Shown: positions 17,515 through 26,482, counted from the stretch's first letter. The stretch: 64,000 nt of DNA from Verrucomicrobiales bacterium (GCA_016793885.1 JAEUHE010000233.1:30429-94428), one strand, 5' to 3'. Notes: generated from the letters alone by a model not told the origin. Program-made: numbers and translations.

Positions 17515-17791
17515 CCACGGATTGCGCGGATGACACGGATGGGAAGAGGGGTTGGCCAGTTCTGATCGGATCCGTGGTCCCCCTTGGGTCGCGAAAAACG
17601 TTCGGCCCTCACCGCCTTCGCTCGGCTGGCACCTGTCATTCGCAATCCCTGCGGACCGAGTGTATGCTAGGGAAAGATTGTTCGAGAAATATTTTGACAA
17701 CCACCGGGGGGGGGGGGCTAAGTTGGAAATAGTCAAAAGAGGTAAAGGTGCAAAGTGCCGCCGGCGAGCGGCCTTGAAACGAACACTGCAC
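17515..17791 (+). other. Leader region of the beta-helix island
   Basis: A reading frame upstream of the beta-helix gene stays open through this stretch, but it has no protein-like features, and the paralogous gene at 21574 begins exactly where homology starts. The stretch holds TTAACCACGGATTGCGCGGA at 17511-17530, a perfect TTGACA box and an 11-G homopolymer. Confidence 0.5.
17694..17723 (+). promoter_or_regulatory. Possible phase-variable promoter: TTGACA box followed by 11-G tract
   Basis: A consensus -35 hexamer TTGACA (17694-17699) is followed by ACCACC and a run of 11 G (17706-17716). The best -10 candidate is TAAGTT at 17718-17723, at 18-bp spacing, with only three of six matches to TATAAT. 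Homopolymers in the -35/-10 spacer of some Neisseria promoters (porA) slip and change expression; the layout here is similar. The weak -10 box keeps this tentative. Confidence 0.35.
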
Positions 17792-20497
17792 ATGTCACTC
17801 ATTCAAGCACTGCTCCAGGATGCTGTTCCAATGGACGTGTATATCGCTTTACGGAGCGATGGTGCCGTCGGGTCCGGGACCGAGAACGACCCGTGGAATG
17901 GGGGACGGGCGGCTTACCCAGTCCGGACCGTCGATGCAGTCACTGTAGGTACCATCACCGACAACGCCCCGTTTATCGTGACGATCACCACGAGCGTGGC
18001 TCATGGGTTTAATTCGGGGGATATCGTGCTCATGAGCGGGTTCGCTGCGCCTGCTACTTCGCCGCCCTCGCCTCCCTATGGTGAACTACTTAACGGGAGC
18101 TTTCTGGTCACTGTTCTGGCTGATACGCAGTTTACCTATAAGTCTTATTACTATTCCGAGGGTTTGTATCCGGCTCCCCCCACCGGTTCTCTCAGTTCCT
18201 CGGGAGTGATTTGTCAGAAGGATCCATTTCTCTTCGATGCGGTGATGCGTCGCCTTGCCCAGACCCCGACGAAGGCGGTTCGTGTTCACCTGGGGCCTGG
18301 AGTTTTCGAGACCAAAGGCTACCAATTTTCCTATCGGGACGGGGGAGCATCCGGGCTGGGCGGACTGGGGGTTACTTGGAGGGCCTTCGCAGGCCTAAAA
18401 ATGCGCGGGTCAGGGATCAACGTGACCACTCTGAAACTGGTGGAGGCTTCCTTTCGGAACGCCCACTATCATGTTATTGGGATGCCTCCAAATGCCTACC
18501 CCGCCGACGTTGCGGATTATTTTGAGGCTTCCGATTTTACCATCGACTGCAACGTCGGTGGACAGAATTCCACTCAACTGACCTGCGGAGCCATTTTTGT
18601 GCGCGGAAGCCATACCCGACTTCGGAGGCTCCGAGCCATCAATTTCGGTCGGCAAGGCCCAGGGCTCAGGACGGTTGCCGGGGTTCAAACCCCCGTCACG
18701 CCGGAACTCTTCTTGTTCCCGGTAGGCGGGTCCTCCCTGGCCAACAACGCAGGGAAGTATCAGTCGTCGGACTGTGTGATTGAGGAATGTGTCGTGGAGC
18801 AGCCCGGGTTCAACTGCTTTCGGGAATCCACACTGCTGGTGGTTTCAGGAGGGAATTTTCCAAGCGGTGCCACAGCTTTTAGGAACAATTACATCAACTG
18901 CGAATACGTGCTGAATCCGGTAAGGATCTCGGGTGTTACCGCGACGGACTTAGGAGGAACCACGACCAAAACAATGGAGGTCACCGTTACCACTGTGGAT
19001 CCGCATGGACTCACTGGAAATCCCTGGGTTCGGATCACGGGAATCAGGGTGGCCGGAAGCACCCTGGACGGATACAACAACGCCTACAATGGGGCTTTTC
19101 AAGTGACCTCGATCACACCCCCCTACGTCTTCAAGTATGTTGCGGTCTATGTGGGGACATTTCCGGCGAGTACTACAGTCGTAGGGGCTTGGCTGAATCG
19201 TTGGTCCAGTGACTATGTCAAAGTTCTCACGGTCAGCAATCTCCACTCGGTAACTGGTGTAGATCAGCTGATTGGTGGCACAAAGGTCTATGAGGTGACA
19301 ATCACTACCGATTCGCCCCATTTCCTAATACCCAGAGGTTCTTCAACTGTTCTGCCCGCAGGCTGCGTTGCTGTCTTGGACGGGACCACTCCAACGTTTA
19401 GCACCACGCCTTATAATCTGAACGTTCCATGGTTCGTGACTCAGGTCGTAAGCAATAATTCGTTTAAATGTCAGCGTGACTTTGAGGATCCGACGGCAAC
19501 TCCTACGCTGACAGGTGTGGCTAATGCCCGGTTGGGTGCCAGATGGCAGGCGTTGGCAGGAGCCAGCCTGTTGGAGGGAAACCAAGTCTACAATTGCACA
19601 GTGGGCGGGCACTACATCGACACGTGGGGACTCAAGGACACCGTCGTTCGAAATAACTTCTTTTCTCGAGTGCGGCTCGGGATGAATGTGGTGTTGGATG
19701 GACAAGGACCTGGAGCTTCGGTCGCACTTCCGACCATCACCTTCATCCCCCCTCTCCGGAGCACGGGAACTGGCACGGACCAAAAATGGTTCGCGCTGTT
19801 TGAGATGGTATCGGGATTTCCCCATTTCCTGACAGTCGGGCAGGGAGTTTTGATCACGGGTGCGAAAAATGGGACCACCCCGCTCGATGACCTGTATAAC
19901 CTTTCGTTCAAGGTATTCGCCATTCCTACCTCGACTCGGTTTGAAATCCAGTTGGATGCGAATCCGGGAACGAATAACCCTAACAACACTCCAACCGTCA
20001 CTTGGCTCTGGACGACTACCGGAACTGTCTACGAGAACAATGTGGTAGAGATGGTGCCTTCGCTGGATACGGTGCAGAGTAAGGCTTTTTCTCTGGAGGG
20101 AAAGATCACCACTGCGGTTTGGAACAACCCGGGATGGCTGTATGCGCGGCCGACATATTATCGGCATCTGGCTTTCGTGTTTCGTAATAATACGGTTCGG
20201 TATGCGCTGCTTCCTTCGGGACTACCCATGACAGGGGTTCCTTCGGGAGAGGCCTGTGTAACCTGTCAGAGAGTTGAGAAGGGCGTTGTGACTGACAACG
20301 TGGTAGACTTGGATTGGAGGATCGCATCCTCCCATGAAACCCCGTTGCTTCAGATAGAAAGCAATCTGTTTTACTACTTCAACAACTTCTCCTCATCGGG
20401 TCGATTTGTCCCAGGGACCGACCGGGACGCCAGCAATCGTTGGGAAGGGGGAGTGAACACGGTCGTGGAAGAGGCCCTCGAACTCGCTTTCTTATGA
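17792..20497 (+). CDS. Right-handed beta-helix surface or appendage protein (large paralogue)
   Basis: 901 residues from the ATG at 17792. This start is chosen because MSLIQALLQD aligns with MSLIDALLLD, the start of the paralogue at 21574. There is no signal peptide. Both then have an ALRSDGAVGSGTENDP / AMRTDGIAGSGTQADP segment, a LGPGVF strand, a MRGSGINVTTLKLV / IVGSGIDVTTIQLV strand and FTIDCNVGG / LTIDCNLPG. This repeating beta-strand pattern with Asn ladders is typical of pectate-lyase-like beta-helices and phage tailspikes. Inserted modules (ITGIRVAGSTLDGYNNAYNG, ITGAKNGTTPLDDLYN) are themselves similar to each other and separate the helix parts. No catalytic motif is recognised. Its stop overlaps the next start as ATGA. 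Confidence 0.75.
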   Translation: MSLIQALLQDAVPMDVYIALRSDGAVGSGTENDPWNGGRAAYPVRTVDAVTVGTITDNAPFIVTITTSVAHGFNSGDIVLMSGFAAPATSPPSPPYGELLNGSFLVTVLADTQFTYKSYYYSEGLYPAPPTGSLSSSGVICQKDPFLFDAVMRRLAQTPTKAVRVHLGPGVFETKGYQFSYRDGGASGLGGLGVTWRAFAGLKMRGSGINVTTLKLVEASFRNAHYHVIGMPPNAYPADVADYFEASDFTIDCNVGGQNSTQLTCGAIFVRGSHTRLRRLRAINFGRQGPGLRTVAGVQTPVTPELFLFPVGGSSLANNAGKYQSSDCVIEECVVEQPGFNCFRESTLLVVSGGNFPSGATAFRNNYINCEYVLNPVRISGVTATDLGGTTTKTMEVTVTTVDPHGLTGNPWVRITGIRVAGSTLDGYNNAYNGAFQVTSITPPYVFKYVAVYVGTFPASTTVVGAWLNRWSSDYVKVLTVSNLHSVTGVDQLIGGTKVYEVTITTDSPHFLIPRGSSTVLPAGCVAVLDGTTPTFSTTPYNLNVPWFVTQVVSNNSFKCQRDFEDPTATPTLTGVANARLGARWQALAGASLLEGNQVYNCTVGGHYIDTWGLKDTVVRNNFFSRVRLGMNVVLDGQGPGASVALPTITFIPPLRSTGTGTDQKWFALFEMVSGFPHFLTVGQGVLITGAKNGTTPLDDLYNLSFKVFAIPTSTRFEIQLDANPGTNNPNNTPTVTWLWTTTGTVYENNVVEMVPSLDTVQSKAFSLEGKITTAVWNNPGWLYARPTYYRHLAFVFRNNTVRYALLPSGLPMTGVPSGEACVTCQRVEKGVVTDNVVDLDWRIASSHETPLLQIESNLFYYFNNFSSSGRFVPGTDRDASNRWEGGVNTVVEEALELAFL

Positions 20498-21567
20498 AGT
20501 CCTGCGATTGCATCACTTCAGGATTCCGCGTGCGGCGACGCCTGAGTCGTGTTCTGCGATTCAAGTGCGCCGTCTTCCTCCTCTTCTTTGCTTCAGCCAG
20601 ACCTATGCACGCGCAACTTCCTATGATCCCAGATCCTACCTATTACACCTTGGCTATCCCGGCAACTGCGGAGACGAGTAAGAACCGTGCGACCACGAAG
20701 GTACCCTTCGGAACTTTCTGGTCGGGGTGTCGCTATCAACAGGTCTTTAACGCTTCTCACTTTTCGAAACTGCCCCCCGGCGGGGGATTCATGTTTCGCC
20801 TCTATTTCCGCCCAGGGTGTGGTGGTACTCAGGGAACTTTCATGACCAATACGGTAGTTCGGATGTGTACTACCGCCCGCGCTGCCGGCCAACTCAGCCC
20901 GGTCTTCGATGAAAACCTGGGGGCTGATGTTCTGACCGTCGCGACCGTTCCGCTGAGCGCCGCTAACGGATATTTACCGATAGAACGATGTGTTCCTAAC
21001 CCTCCGCTATCAGATACGCTGGCGTGGTATTTGTTCATGCGCCTGAGGACCCCGTTTCTATATAATCCAGCTAAGGGTAACTTGTTGCTAGAACTCCTCA
21101 TTTCGGCACACGTTCCTGAGCTAGACCAAGATTTCGAGAATTCCCCGATACTCCTGGAGCCTTCAGCTGAGAAGGTGGACGGGATATCATCGATTGCCGC
21201 TGGTTCCACCAACGCACTCAGCGCCGAAGTCGTGAACCCTTACGGATTGGTCGCTCAGGTTGTTTTCGCGCCTTTCCCCACTCTGTCTGTGACTCCCACG
21301 GACACGAACTTGGTGCTCAGCTGGCCGAGTCACCCAGAACCGATCCGGCTCCAGCACAAGGATTCATTGGACCCATCGGTGGCCTGGAGAGATTACACGG
21401 AACCTGGGATTCAGCGTTTCGAGTTAACCTCCCTACTCGAAATCCCCCGGGCCAGTCTGCAAGCTCGCCGGTATTTTCGTCTCTATTGGAACAGTCCGCA
21501 GGTAGGGCTCCCCGATACCACGGTGGAGGTCGGACCCGAACCAGCTCCCACCCCGGTCATTCCTTGA
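20494..21567 (+). CDS. Exported protein of unknown function in the beta-helix island
   Basis: 357 residues. The ATG at 20494 overlaps the stop of the beta-helix gene (ATGA). The N-terminus is basic (RVRRRLSRVLRFK), followed by AVFLLFFASA and a likely cleavage site after MHAQ, so it is secreted. The middle is beta-rich, with cysteines at SGCRYQ, RPGCGG, RMCTT and IERCVPN. The last 90 residues (LSVTPTDTNLVLSWPSHPEP, with a later RRYFRLYW) resemble the C-terminal beta domain found on many verrucomicrobial exported proteins. I do not recognise the family. It lies between the two beta-helix genes and 6 nt before the second. Confidence 0.65.
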   Translation: MKSCDCITSGFRVRRRLSRVLRFKCAVFLLFFASARPMHAQLPMIPDPTYYTLAIPATAETSKNRATTKVPFGTFWSGCRYQQVFNASHFSKLPPGGGFMFRLYFRPGCGGTQGTFMTNTVVRMCTTARAAGQLSPVFDENLGADVLTVATVPLSAANGYLPIERCVPNPPLSDTLAWYLFMRLRTPFLYNPAKGNLLLELLISAHVPELDQDFENSPILLEPSAEKVDGISSIAAGSTNALSAEVVNPYGLVAQVVFAPFPTLSVTPTDTNLVLSWPSHPEPIRLQHKDSLDPSVAWRDYTEPGIQRFELTSLLEIPRASLQARRYFRLYWNSPQVGLPDTTVEVGPEPAPTPVIP

Positions 21568-21573
21568 TCTCGC

Positions 21574-22965
21574 ATGTCCCTGATTGATGCACTTCTTTTG
21601 GATCCGCCGAGGATTAACATCTGGTTTGCCATGAGAACGGATGGGATAGCCGGAAGCGGCACCCAAGCCGATCCATTGAACTGCACGCCTTCGGGTAAGT
21701 TTGATGAGTACATGCGCGGTATGGCTGAGAATACGTGCATTCATCTTGGTCCCGGAGTGTTTGTTACTCTGGGGTACTACACGGGCATCCCTTCAAATAC
21801 CTCCTGGCAGGCCAAGAAGGGAATGCGCATCGTCGGGTCAGGAATCGATGTCACGACCATCCAGCTGGTCAACAACACAGGCTCTAAACAGATCTACGCA
21901 GTTGGACATGCACTGTCTGCGAGCACTGTAGACAACTTTGAGATTTGCGACTTAACGATCGACTGCAACCTACCAGGGGTCGGCACTTCAAGTGCGGCAG
22001 GCGCCGTACGCATAATGGGTAGCCATTCACGCGCCTCGCGCATCAAAGTTAAGAATTGGGGAAATAAAGGGGGGACCGGAGCAACACATTCCTTTGCCAT
22101 AGCCATGCTGACAGGGGACGGAACGATTACCCCGACCATCACCAATTCCGGAATTCAAGATTGCATCGCAATCACTCCTGGAACGGGACATACCGGTTAC
22201 ATCAGTGTTTTGCACGTCGGGTATCCGGAAAGCGCGTCCGGAACATCGGGGAAGGGCGTCGGCCCGTATATCCGAAACTGCTACGTCAGTTGCGGTCAAA
22301 CAACACTTGGAAACACCACCAACGATAAGCTTTTTAGAGGCCTTTCCATGGCTTGGTGCACGGGTGGAATTGTGGAAGGTAACCGCGTTCAAGACACCTT
22401 TTACGGAGGTCCTTACAATATTCTGGGCGCCTTGGACGTCACAGTACGGAACAATGTCTACCGCAATGTGGCCGTGGGACCTTTGTACAACATTCACACG
22501 GCTCTTTCAGATAAAATGGATTTGCTGGTTGAAGGGAACCAAATCTATCTCACCAGATCTGACGTAAATCCCTTGTCTGATGGCAATGTGTGGACCTATG
22601 GGATTTTAATATATAACGACGCCGGTGGAGCCGGCGTCATCCCGTTTCGTAACATCGTTGTCAGACGCAACTATATTGGTTACGTGCCAGAAGGAACTTT
22701 CGGGAGTCAGCCCGGGTCAGGATGCTTCATCTACGCTGCAAGCAATGCAACTGTTGCGGAGAATTCCTTGGATCTTTCTGCTCTCGTTCCGACACCAATG
22801 ATGAATCGATATTGCACCACCGCGAGGTATTTTGAAAACCGAACGCCTGCCGGCTTGTTGAAACAGGGGGTGCGGGCTACCGGAGCTGCGACCTATGACT
22901 TGGTGTACACGGAACTGGCGACGGATGCGGAGGACGCTCTGATTCTATCGCTCCTGCGGCGCTGA
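21574..22965 (+). CDS. Right-handed beta-helix surface or appendage protein (small paralogue)
   Basis: 463 residues, beginning MSLIDALLLDPPRINIWFAM. It is a clear paralogue of the 901-residue protein but lacks the inserted modules. Shared blocks are GSGT..DP.N, LGPGVFVTLGYYT, KGMRIVGSGIDVTTIQL and DLTIDCNLPGVG. The second half has regular IRNCYV, GGIVEGNRV, VTVRNNVYRN, NIVVRRNYIG and ATVAENSLDL turns, one per 25-40 residues, which is the classic beta-helix pattern. There is no signal peptide, so export would need a dedicated route or the protein acts inside a particle. No lyase or hydrolase residues are evident. Confidence 0.75.
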   Translation: MSLIDALLLDPPRINIWFAMRTDGIAGSGTQADPLNCTPSGKFDEYMRGMAENTCIHLGPGVFVTLGYYTGIPSNTSWQAKKGMRIVGSGIDVTTIQLVNNTGSKQIYAVGHALSASTVDNFEICDLTIDCNLPGVGTSSAAGAVRIMGSHSRASRIKVKNWGNKGGTGATHSFAIAMLTGDGTITPTITNSGIQDCIAITPGTGHTGYISVLHVGYPESASGTSGKGVGPYIRNCYVSCGQTTLGNTTNDKLFRGLSMAWCTGGIVEGNRVQDTFYGGPYNILGALDVTVRNNVYRNVAVGPLYNIHTALSDKMDLLVEGNQIYLTRSDVNPLSDGNVWTYGILIYNDAGGAGVIPFRNIVVRRNYIGYVPEGTFGSQPGSGCFIYAASNATVAENSLDLSALVPTPMMNRYCTTARYFENRTPAGLLKQGVRATGAATYDLVYTELATDAEDALILSLLRR

Positions 22966-23127
22966 GGCCCACGGTTCTGGTCTACCAGGTCTTTGCAGTC
23001 CCAACCAGGCAGAACCCTAGGGCAGACACTATCAAGGATCGATGGAAGGAACGAATGTCGGACCTCTGTAACAGTCAAAAGCTCCATGGAGCGGAATAAA
23101 TTCTGCAAATACGAACACACACATGCA

Positions 23128-23457
23128 ATGGCTACCACTATCAAAATCATCGCAAACGGGTTTCTAGGGACTGGTCTTTCACCCGCCGTCTACACGCCTA
23201 CCGGGACCAAGTCCGCCTTCGTCACGGGAATAACGTTCATGAACACTCACGCCAGCGCACAAGCGGTAACGTGGTACGTTCTCCCGGGCGGGGTCTCGAG
23301 TTCGGAGGCTCGTATCTACTTTAACTCGAGTATCGCCCAGAACGCCGGCGACAAGATCAACGACGTGATCACCCTCTCGGGTGCCGACCAACTCGTGGGC
23401 ACCGCCACCAACACTTCTGCAGTCAGTTTCGCCGTGTATGGCATCGAGCGCGATTAG
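23128..23457 (+). CDS. Small beta-sandwich protein, virion-decoration-like (paralogue 1)
   Basis: 109 residues from the ATG at 23128, starting MATTIKIIANGF. An upstream extension to 22993 has no protein-like character. The pattern VYTPTGTKSAFVTGITFMNT, an Ala/Gln-rich loop, a polar middle, GDKINDVITL and a final VSFAVYGIERD corresponds to small one-domain beta-sandwich proteins that I associate with phage structural modules (VYTxPAGKxA..., ending YxISGVE). This comparison is from memory. It shares its end and overall layout with the next gene. No signal peptide. Confidence 0.65.
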   Translation: MATTIKIIANGFLGTGLSPAVYTPTGTKSAFVTGITFMNTHASAQAVTWYVLPGGVSSSEARIYFNSSIAQNAGDKINDVITLSGADQLVGTATNTSAVSFAVYGIERD

Positions 23458-23505
23458 TTCCTCTCCCGTGTCGGTAGACTAATTCATTGAATTAAGATCC
23501 AAATT

Positions 23506-23820
23506 ATGCCCATTACCTTTAAACTTCTGAAGGCTACCAAAGCGATGACCGCCAATGCAGCGAACGTCATGTACTCGGCAGGGCCTACCAACTCAGCCAT
23601 TATAAGCAATATTCGTTTCTACAACGGCACCGGAGCCTCAACCAATGTGGATTTGACTGTCACGAAGGGTGCCACCGCTGCGAAGATTGCTCGTGTCGCT
23701 GTGCCGAACAATACGGTTACCGTTTTCAACACCGAGATCACCCTGAACAGTAATGAGAAGGTCGAGGCCAACACTGCAGTGACTTTGGATTGTGTGGTCT
23801 GCGGTGTGGAGCGGACCTAG
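23506..23820 (+). CDS. Small beta-sandwich protein, virion-decoration-like (paralogue 2)
   Basis: 104 residues, starting MPITFKLLKATKAMTANAAN. It is a distant paralogue of the preceding gene: VMYSAGPTNSAIISNIRFYN matches VYTPTGTKSAFVTGITFMNT in layout, NSNEKVEANTAV matches GDKINDVITLSGA, and VVCGVERT matches VYGIERD at the C-terminus. The genes are 48 nt apart. No signal peptide or catalytic motif. A structural role in the same assembly as the beta-helix proteins is inference. Confidence 0.65.
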   Translation: MPITFKLLKATKAMTANAANVMYSAGPTNSAIISNIRFYNGTGASTNVDLTVTKGATAAKIARVAVPNNTVTVFNTEITLNSNEKVEANTAVTLDCVVCGVERT

Positions 23821-23829
23821 TGGATTCGA

Positions 23830-24048
23830 ATGATCATCGACGAAGCGGAACAATTTGGGATCGCAATCTATTACCCGACATCGATTTCCGACCAGATGAA
23901 ACGCCGCCGATCCGCTGTATCAGGCCTGGTCTCGCGGTCTGAGCTTGCTACCTTCACAATACCCGGTTGGTGGGAATCCTCACACGTCACCGCGATGGGG
24001 ATGCAGACCTTGAGCCACGTTCAGCCTCAATACCCTCGTGGCCGTTAA
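23830..24048 (+). CDS. Small hypothetical protein
   Basis: 72 residues, starting MIIDEAEQFGIAIYYP 9 nt after the preceding stop and ending 11 nt inside the next gene. This spacing fits a gene in the same operon, but the sequence has no recognisable domain and the region is short, so it may also be chance. Confidence 0.35.
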   Translation: MIIDEAEQFGIAIYYPTSISDQMKRRRSAVSGLVSRSELATFTIPGWWESSHVTAMGMQTLSHVQPQYPRGR

Positions 24049-25222
24049 GATTCTATGGTTGAGCGATTGTCCACTACTGGCGACCGGCTTTGGCCGCGTC
24101 ACCCGTGAGCTAACGATCAGGCTAGCGAAGCATCCCGATCTGGAAATCGTTTGCCTCGGTGTAGGCTTCGACGGTTGGCCCTATGACCAAGCCCTCTATC
24201 CGATCAAGGTCTATCCGTCTCTAGCATCCACCTACGGGGAAGATCACTTTGAGCGGGTGGTGAACGAGTTTCGCCCCGATGTTGTCATTACGCTTGGGGA
24301 AATGTGGATGTTCCAGTGGATGTCGACTCATCCTGTGCGCGGTCAATTTAGGTGGATCGCCTATGTGCCTATTGATGGAGCCCCGCTTTACGAGCCCTGG
24401 GTACCTCTCATTCAGGGGATCGACGAAGTGGTAACGATGTCCGACTTCGGTCGGTCGGTAATCCAAGCTGGTGTGCCTTCCAAGCGTATCCATCGGATTT
24501 ATCATGGCGTGGACACCGAGACGTTCCGCCCTTTGCCCGATAGGGAGCGGCTTCGAGATCACGATCGTTGTCGTGGCAAGTTTGTTGTGGGATGCGTCGC
24601 CCGGAATCAGCCCCGGAAAAACATTCCTGCTTTGGTCAAAGCCTTCGCCCAGCTCAACGAGCTTCATTCTGATACCTACCTCTATCTGCATATGAGCCCG
24701 TGCGACATCGGGTACGACTTAGTTACTCTTTTGAGGCGTTACCGACTCCAAGACCGAGCTGATGTGTCCACCCCAGAGTTGTCGCTAAGCTGTGCATTGA
24801 ATGATTCTGACCTCAATCGCTTGTATAATTTTTTTGATGTCACCGTGCTGGCGAGCAACGGGGAAGGTTTTGGGCTGCCTATCATTGAAAGCATGGCCGC
24901 TGGAGTGCCTGTTGTCGCCACGGACTACAGCGCTTGTTCTGAATTGGTTCGAGGTCGTGGGGAACTCGCGCGGATCCTCGGCACGCAGACCTTGGGGAAC
25001 AATTTAATCGAGCATGCCATTGTGGATGTGGATGACTTGGCCCGATGTATTGAAAGACTTTATTTGAATCCCACGCTGCTCGAAACCTACGGAAAAGCTG
25101 GACGTGAATATGCGTGCAACTTGGCTTGGGAGAAGCTGATCCCACAGTGGCTCGAAGTGATCAGTTTAGCGACTGGTTTTAACCTGTCGCTGTCGCATGG
25201 ACCGGAATCTCGACCAGGCTAA
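24038..25222 (+). CDS. Family 4-type glycosyltransferase
   Basis: 394 residues from a GTG start. The N-terminal Rossmann half begins AVKILWLSDCPLLATGFGRV, and the ATGFGRV loop is typical of a GT4 subgroup. The C-terminal half has HGVDTETFRP, VARNQPRKN, and the EX7E motif in NGEGFGLPIIESMAAGVPVV, which binds the nucleotide-sugar donor. It has no membrane anchor. Together with the following glycosyltransferase it probably glycosylates a product of this island, possibly the beta-helix or small beta-sandwich proteins; that is inference from adjacency. The sugar cannot be predicted. Confidence 0.85.
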   Translation: MAVKILWLSDCPLLATGFGRVTRELTIRLAKHPDLEIVCLGVGFDGWPYDQALYPIKVYPSLASTYGEDHFERVVNEFRPDVVITLGEMWMFQWMSTHPVRGQFRWIAYVPIDGAPLYEPWVPLIQGIDEVVTMSDFGRSVIQAGVPSKRIHRIYHGVDTETFRPLPDRERLRDHDRCRGKFVVGCVARNQPRKNIPALVKAFAQLNELHSDTYLYLHMSPCDIGYDLVTLLRRYRLQDRADVSTPELSLSCALNDSDLNRLYNFFDVTVLASNGEGFGLPIIESMAAGVPVVATDYSACSELVRGRGELARILGTQTLGNNLIEHAIVDVDDLARCIERLYLNPTLLETYGKAGREYACNLAWEKLIPQWLEVISLATGFNLSLSHGPESRPG

Positions 25223-25259
25223 TCAAAGCTGTGCGTAGCCCATCGGGAGGGCAGCTCTC

Positions 25260-26354
25260 ATGATCCACTATGCTGGTAAACCGGGGTTTGGGTTCGGTTG
25301 GGGAATGGCCAACCGTTACCTGATTCAGGAACTGTCTCAGCTGGCCGAAGTCGTACCCTTGGATGACACGCATCCGCTCTGGACTTGCCAAGACCTACCG
25401 GGTGACCTTTTTGTTCCGCTTCAGGACCACGATTTCAATCCTTCTGCGCCCTGCCGAGGAAGGCGGAACTTTGCTTACACATTCTTCGAGCTGGAGCTGA
25501 CTGATGCGGCGAAAGACAATGCCAAGCGTTATGATCTCGTTTTCGCTGGATCGTCCTGGTGTCTCGCGCGCATGCGGGAGAAGGGAATTCACAACGCCGC
25601 CCTGTTGATTCAAGGGATCGATCCTGCGCTCCATTTGCCTGGGACCTCAACCCGCACGGACGAAGAGTTTCTCATCTTTTCCGGAGGAAAGTTTGAATTC
25701 CGCAAGGGACAGGATCTCGTTATCATTGCCTTTCGGGAGTTGCAGGACCGCTACCCGAACATGACACTGGTAGCATCGTGGTTCAATTTTTGGCCCGACT
25801 CACTCCAGAGCATGGCGATGTCGCCCTATCTTCGTTGGGAATGGAGCGGATCGGACTATGAAGACCAGATGAATCACTTGCTTGAGATCAACGGCATAAG
25901 GCCTGGGCGAGTCAAAGTCTTACCCCTGTTGGCCCCCGAGAAATTGGTGGAGGTCTATCGAGCTACGGATTTAGGAGTCTTTCCCAACCGTTGCGAGGGG
26001 GGGACAAATCTGGTGATGATGGAGTACATGGCATGCGGAAAGCCGGTCATTGCTTCGTACACCAGCGGACATCGCGACATCGTAACCGAGAACAATGCCT
26101 ATCCTCTGGTGGACCTTGAATCGCTCGAGATCTCCGATTCGGACGATAAGTTAGTGGCCCGGTGGGAGGAGCCTAGGGTTCAAGACATCGTTGCCATGAT
26201 CGAGCACGCATATCACAATCGACACGCAGCAACAATCCGTGGCGCACGCGCCGCGGCGGACCTTAAGCGGCTCACCTGGAGGCACACAGCGGATTTCCTC
26301 TTTTCTAAGATGAGCCTTGTCCCGCCGGAGCATCCCCTTCTTCTTTTCGTCTAA
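25260..26354 (+). CDS. Family 4-type glycosyltransferase
   Basis: 364 residues. The start MIHYAGKPGFGFGWGMANRY has the Gly-rich acceptor loop of GT-B enzymes. The C-terminal half has FSGGKFEFRKGQDL, LPLLAPEKLVEVYRATD and FPNRCEGGTNLVMMEYMACG, where the donor-site acidic pair is spaced by eight residues rather than seven. It lies 37 nt after the first glycosyltransferase and closes the island. The pair are not close paralogues, so they may add different sugars in sequence. Confidence 0.85.
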   Translation: MIHYAGKPGFGFGWGMANRYLIQELSQLAEVVPLDDTHPLWTCQDLPGDLFVPLQDHDFNPSAPCRGRRNFAYTFFELELTDAAKDNAKRYDLVFAGSSWCLARMREKGIHNAALLIQGIDPALHLPGTSTRTDEEFLIFSGGKFEFRKGQDLVIIAFRELQDRYPNMTLVASWFNFWPDSLQSMAMSPYLRWEWSGSDYEDQMNHLLEINGIRPGRVKVLPLLAPEKLVEVYRATDLGVFPNRCEGGTNLVMMEYMACGKPVIASYTSGHRDIVTENNAYPLVDLESLEISDSDDKLVARWEEPRVQDIVAMIEHAYHNRHAATIRGARAAADLKRLTWRHTADFLFSKMSLVPPEHPLLLFV

Positions 26355-26482
26355 TAAACATCGGGGAGGCGGGTCATATCCTCGTGGGCAGGTTGAGATA
26401 TGCGGGTCTATAAACATGAAACCGGGCAACAACCGAGGGCTGAGAGCGCGATGCTTCCCTGGGTGGAACGCAGAGTAAGTGG

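Noticed and set aside
17552..17791. Longer N-terminus for the large beta-helix protein
   Set aside because: The frame is open, but the paralogue starts exactly at MSLI and the extra 80 codons contain the poly-G tract and promoter-like bases.
17792..26354. Complete prophage
   Set aside because: No terminase, portal, capsid, integrase, lysis gene or attachment repeats; only appendage-like and glycosyltransferase genes are present.
24038..26354. One of the glycosyltransferases as O-GlcNAc transferase partner of the nearby O-GlcNAcase
   Set aside because: Both are GT4-like GT-B enzymes without TPR repeats or GT41 motifs, so they cannot be assigned that role from sequence.
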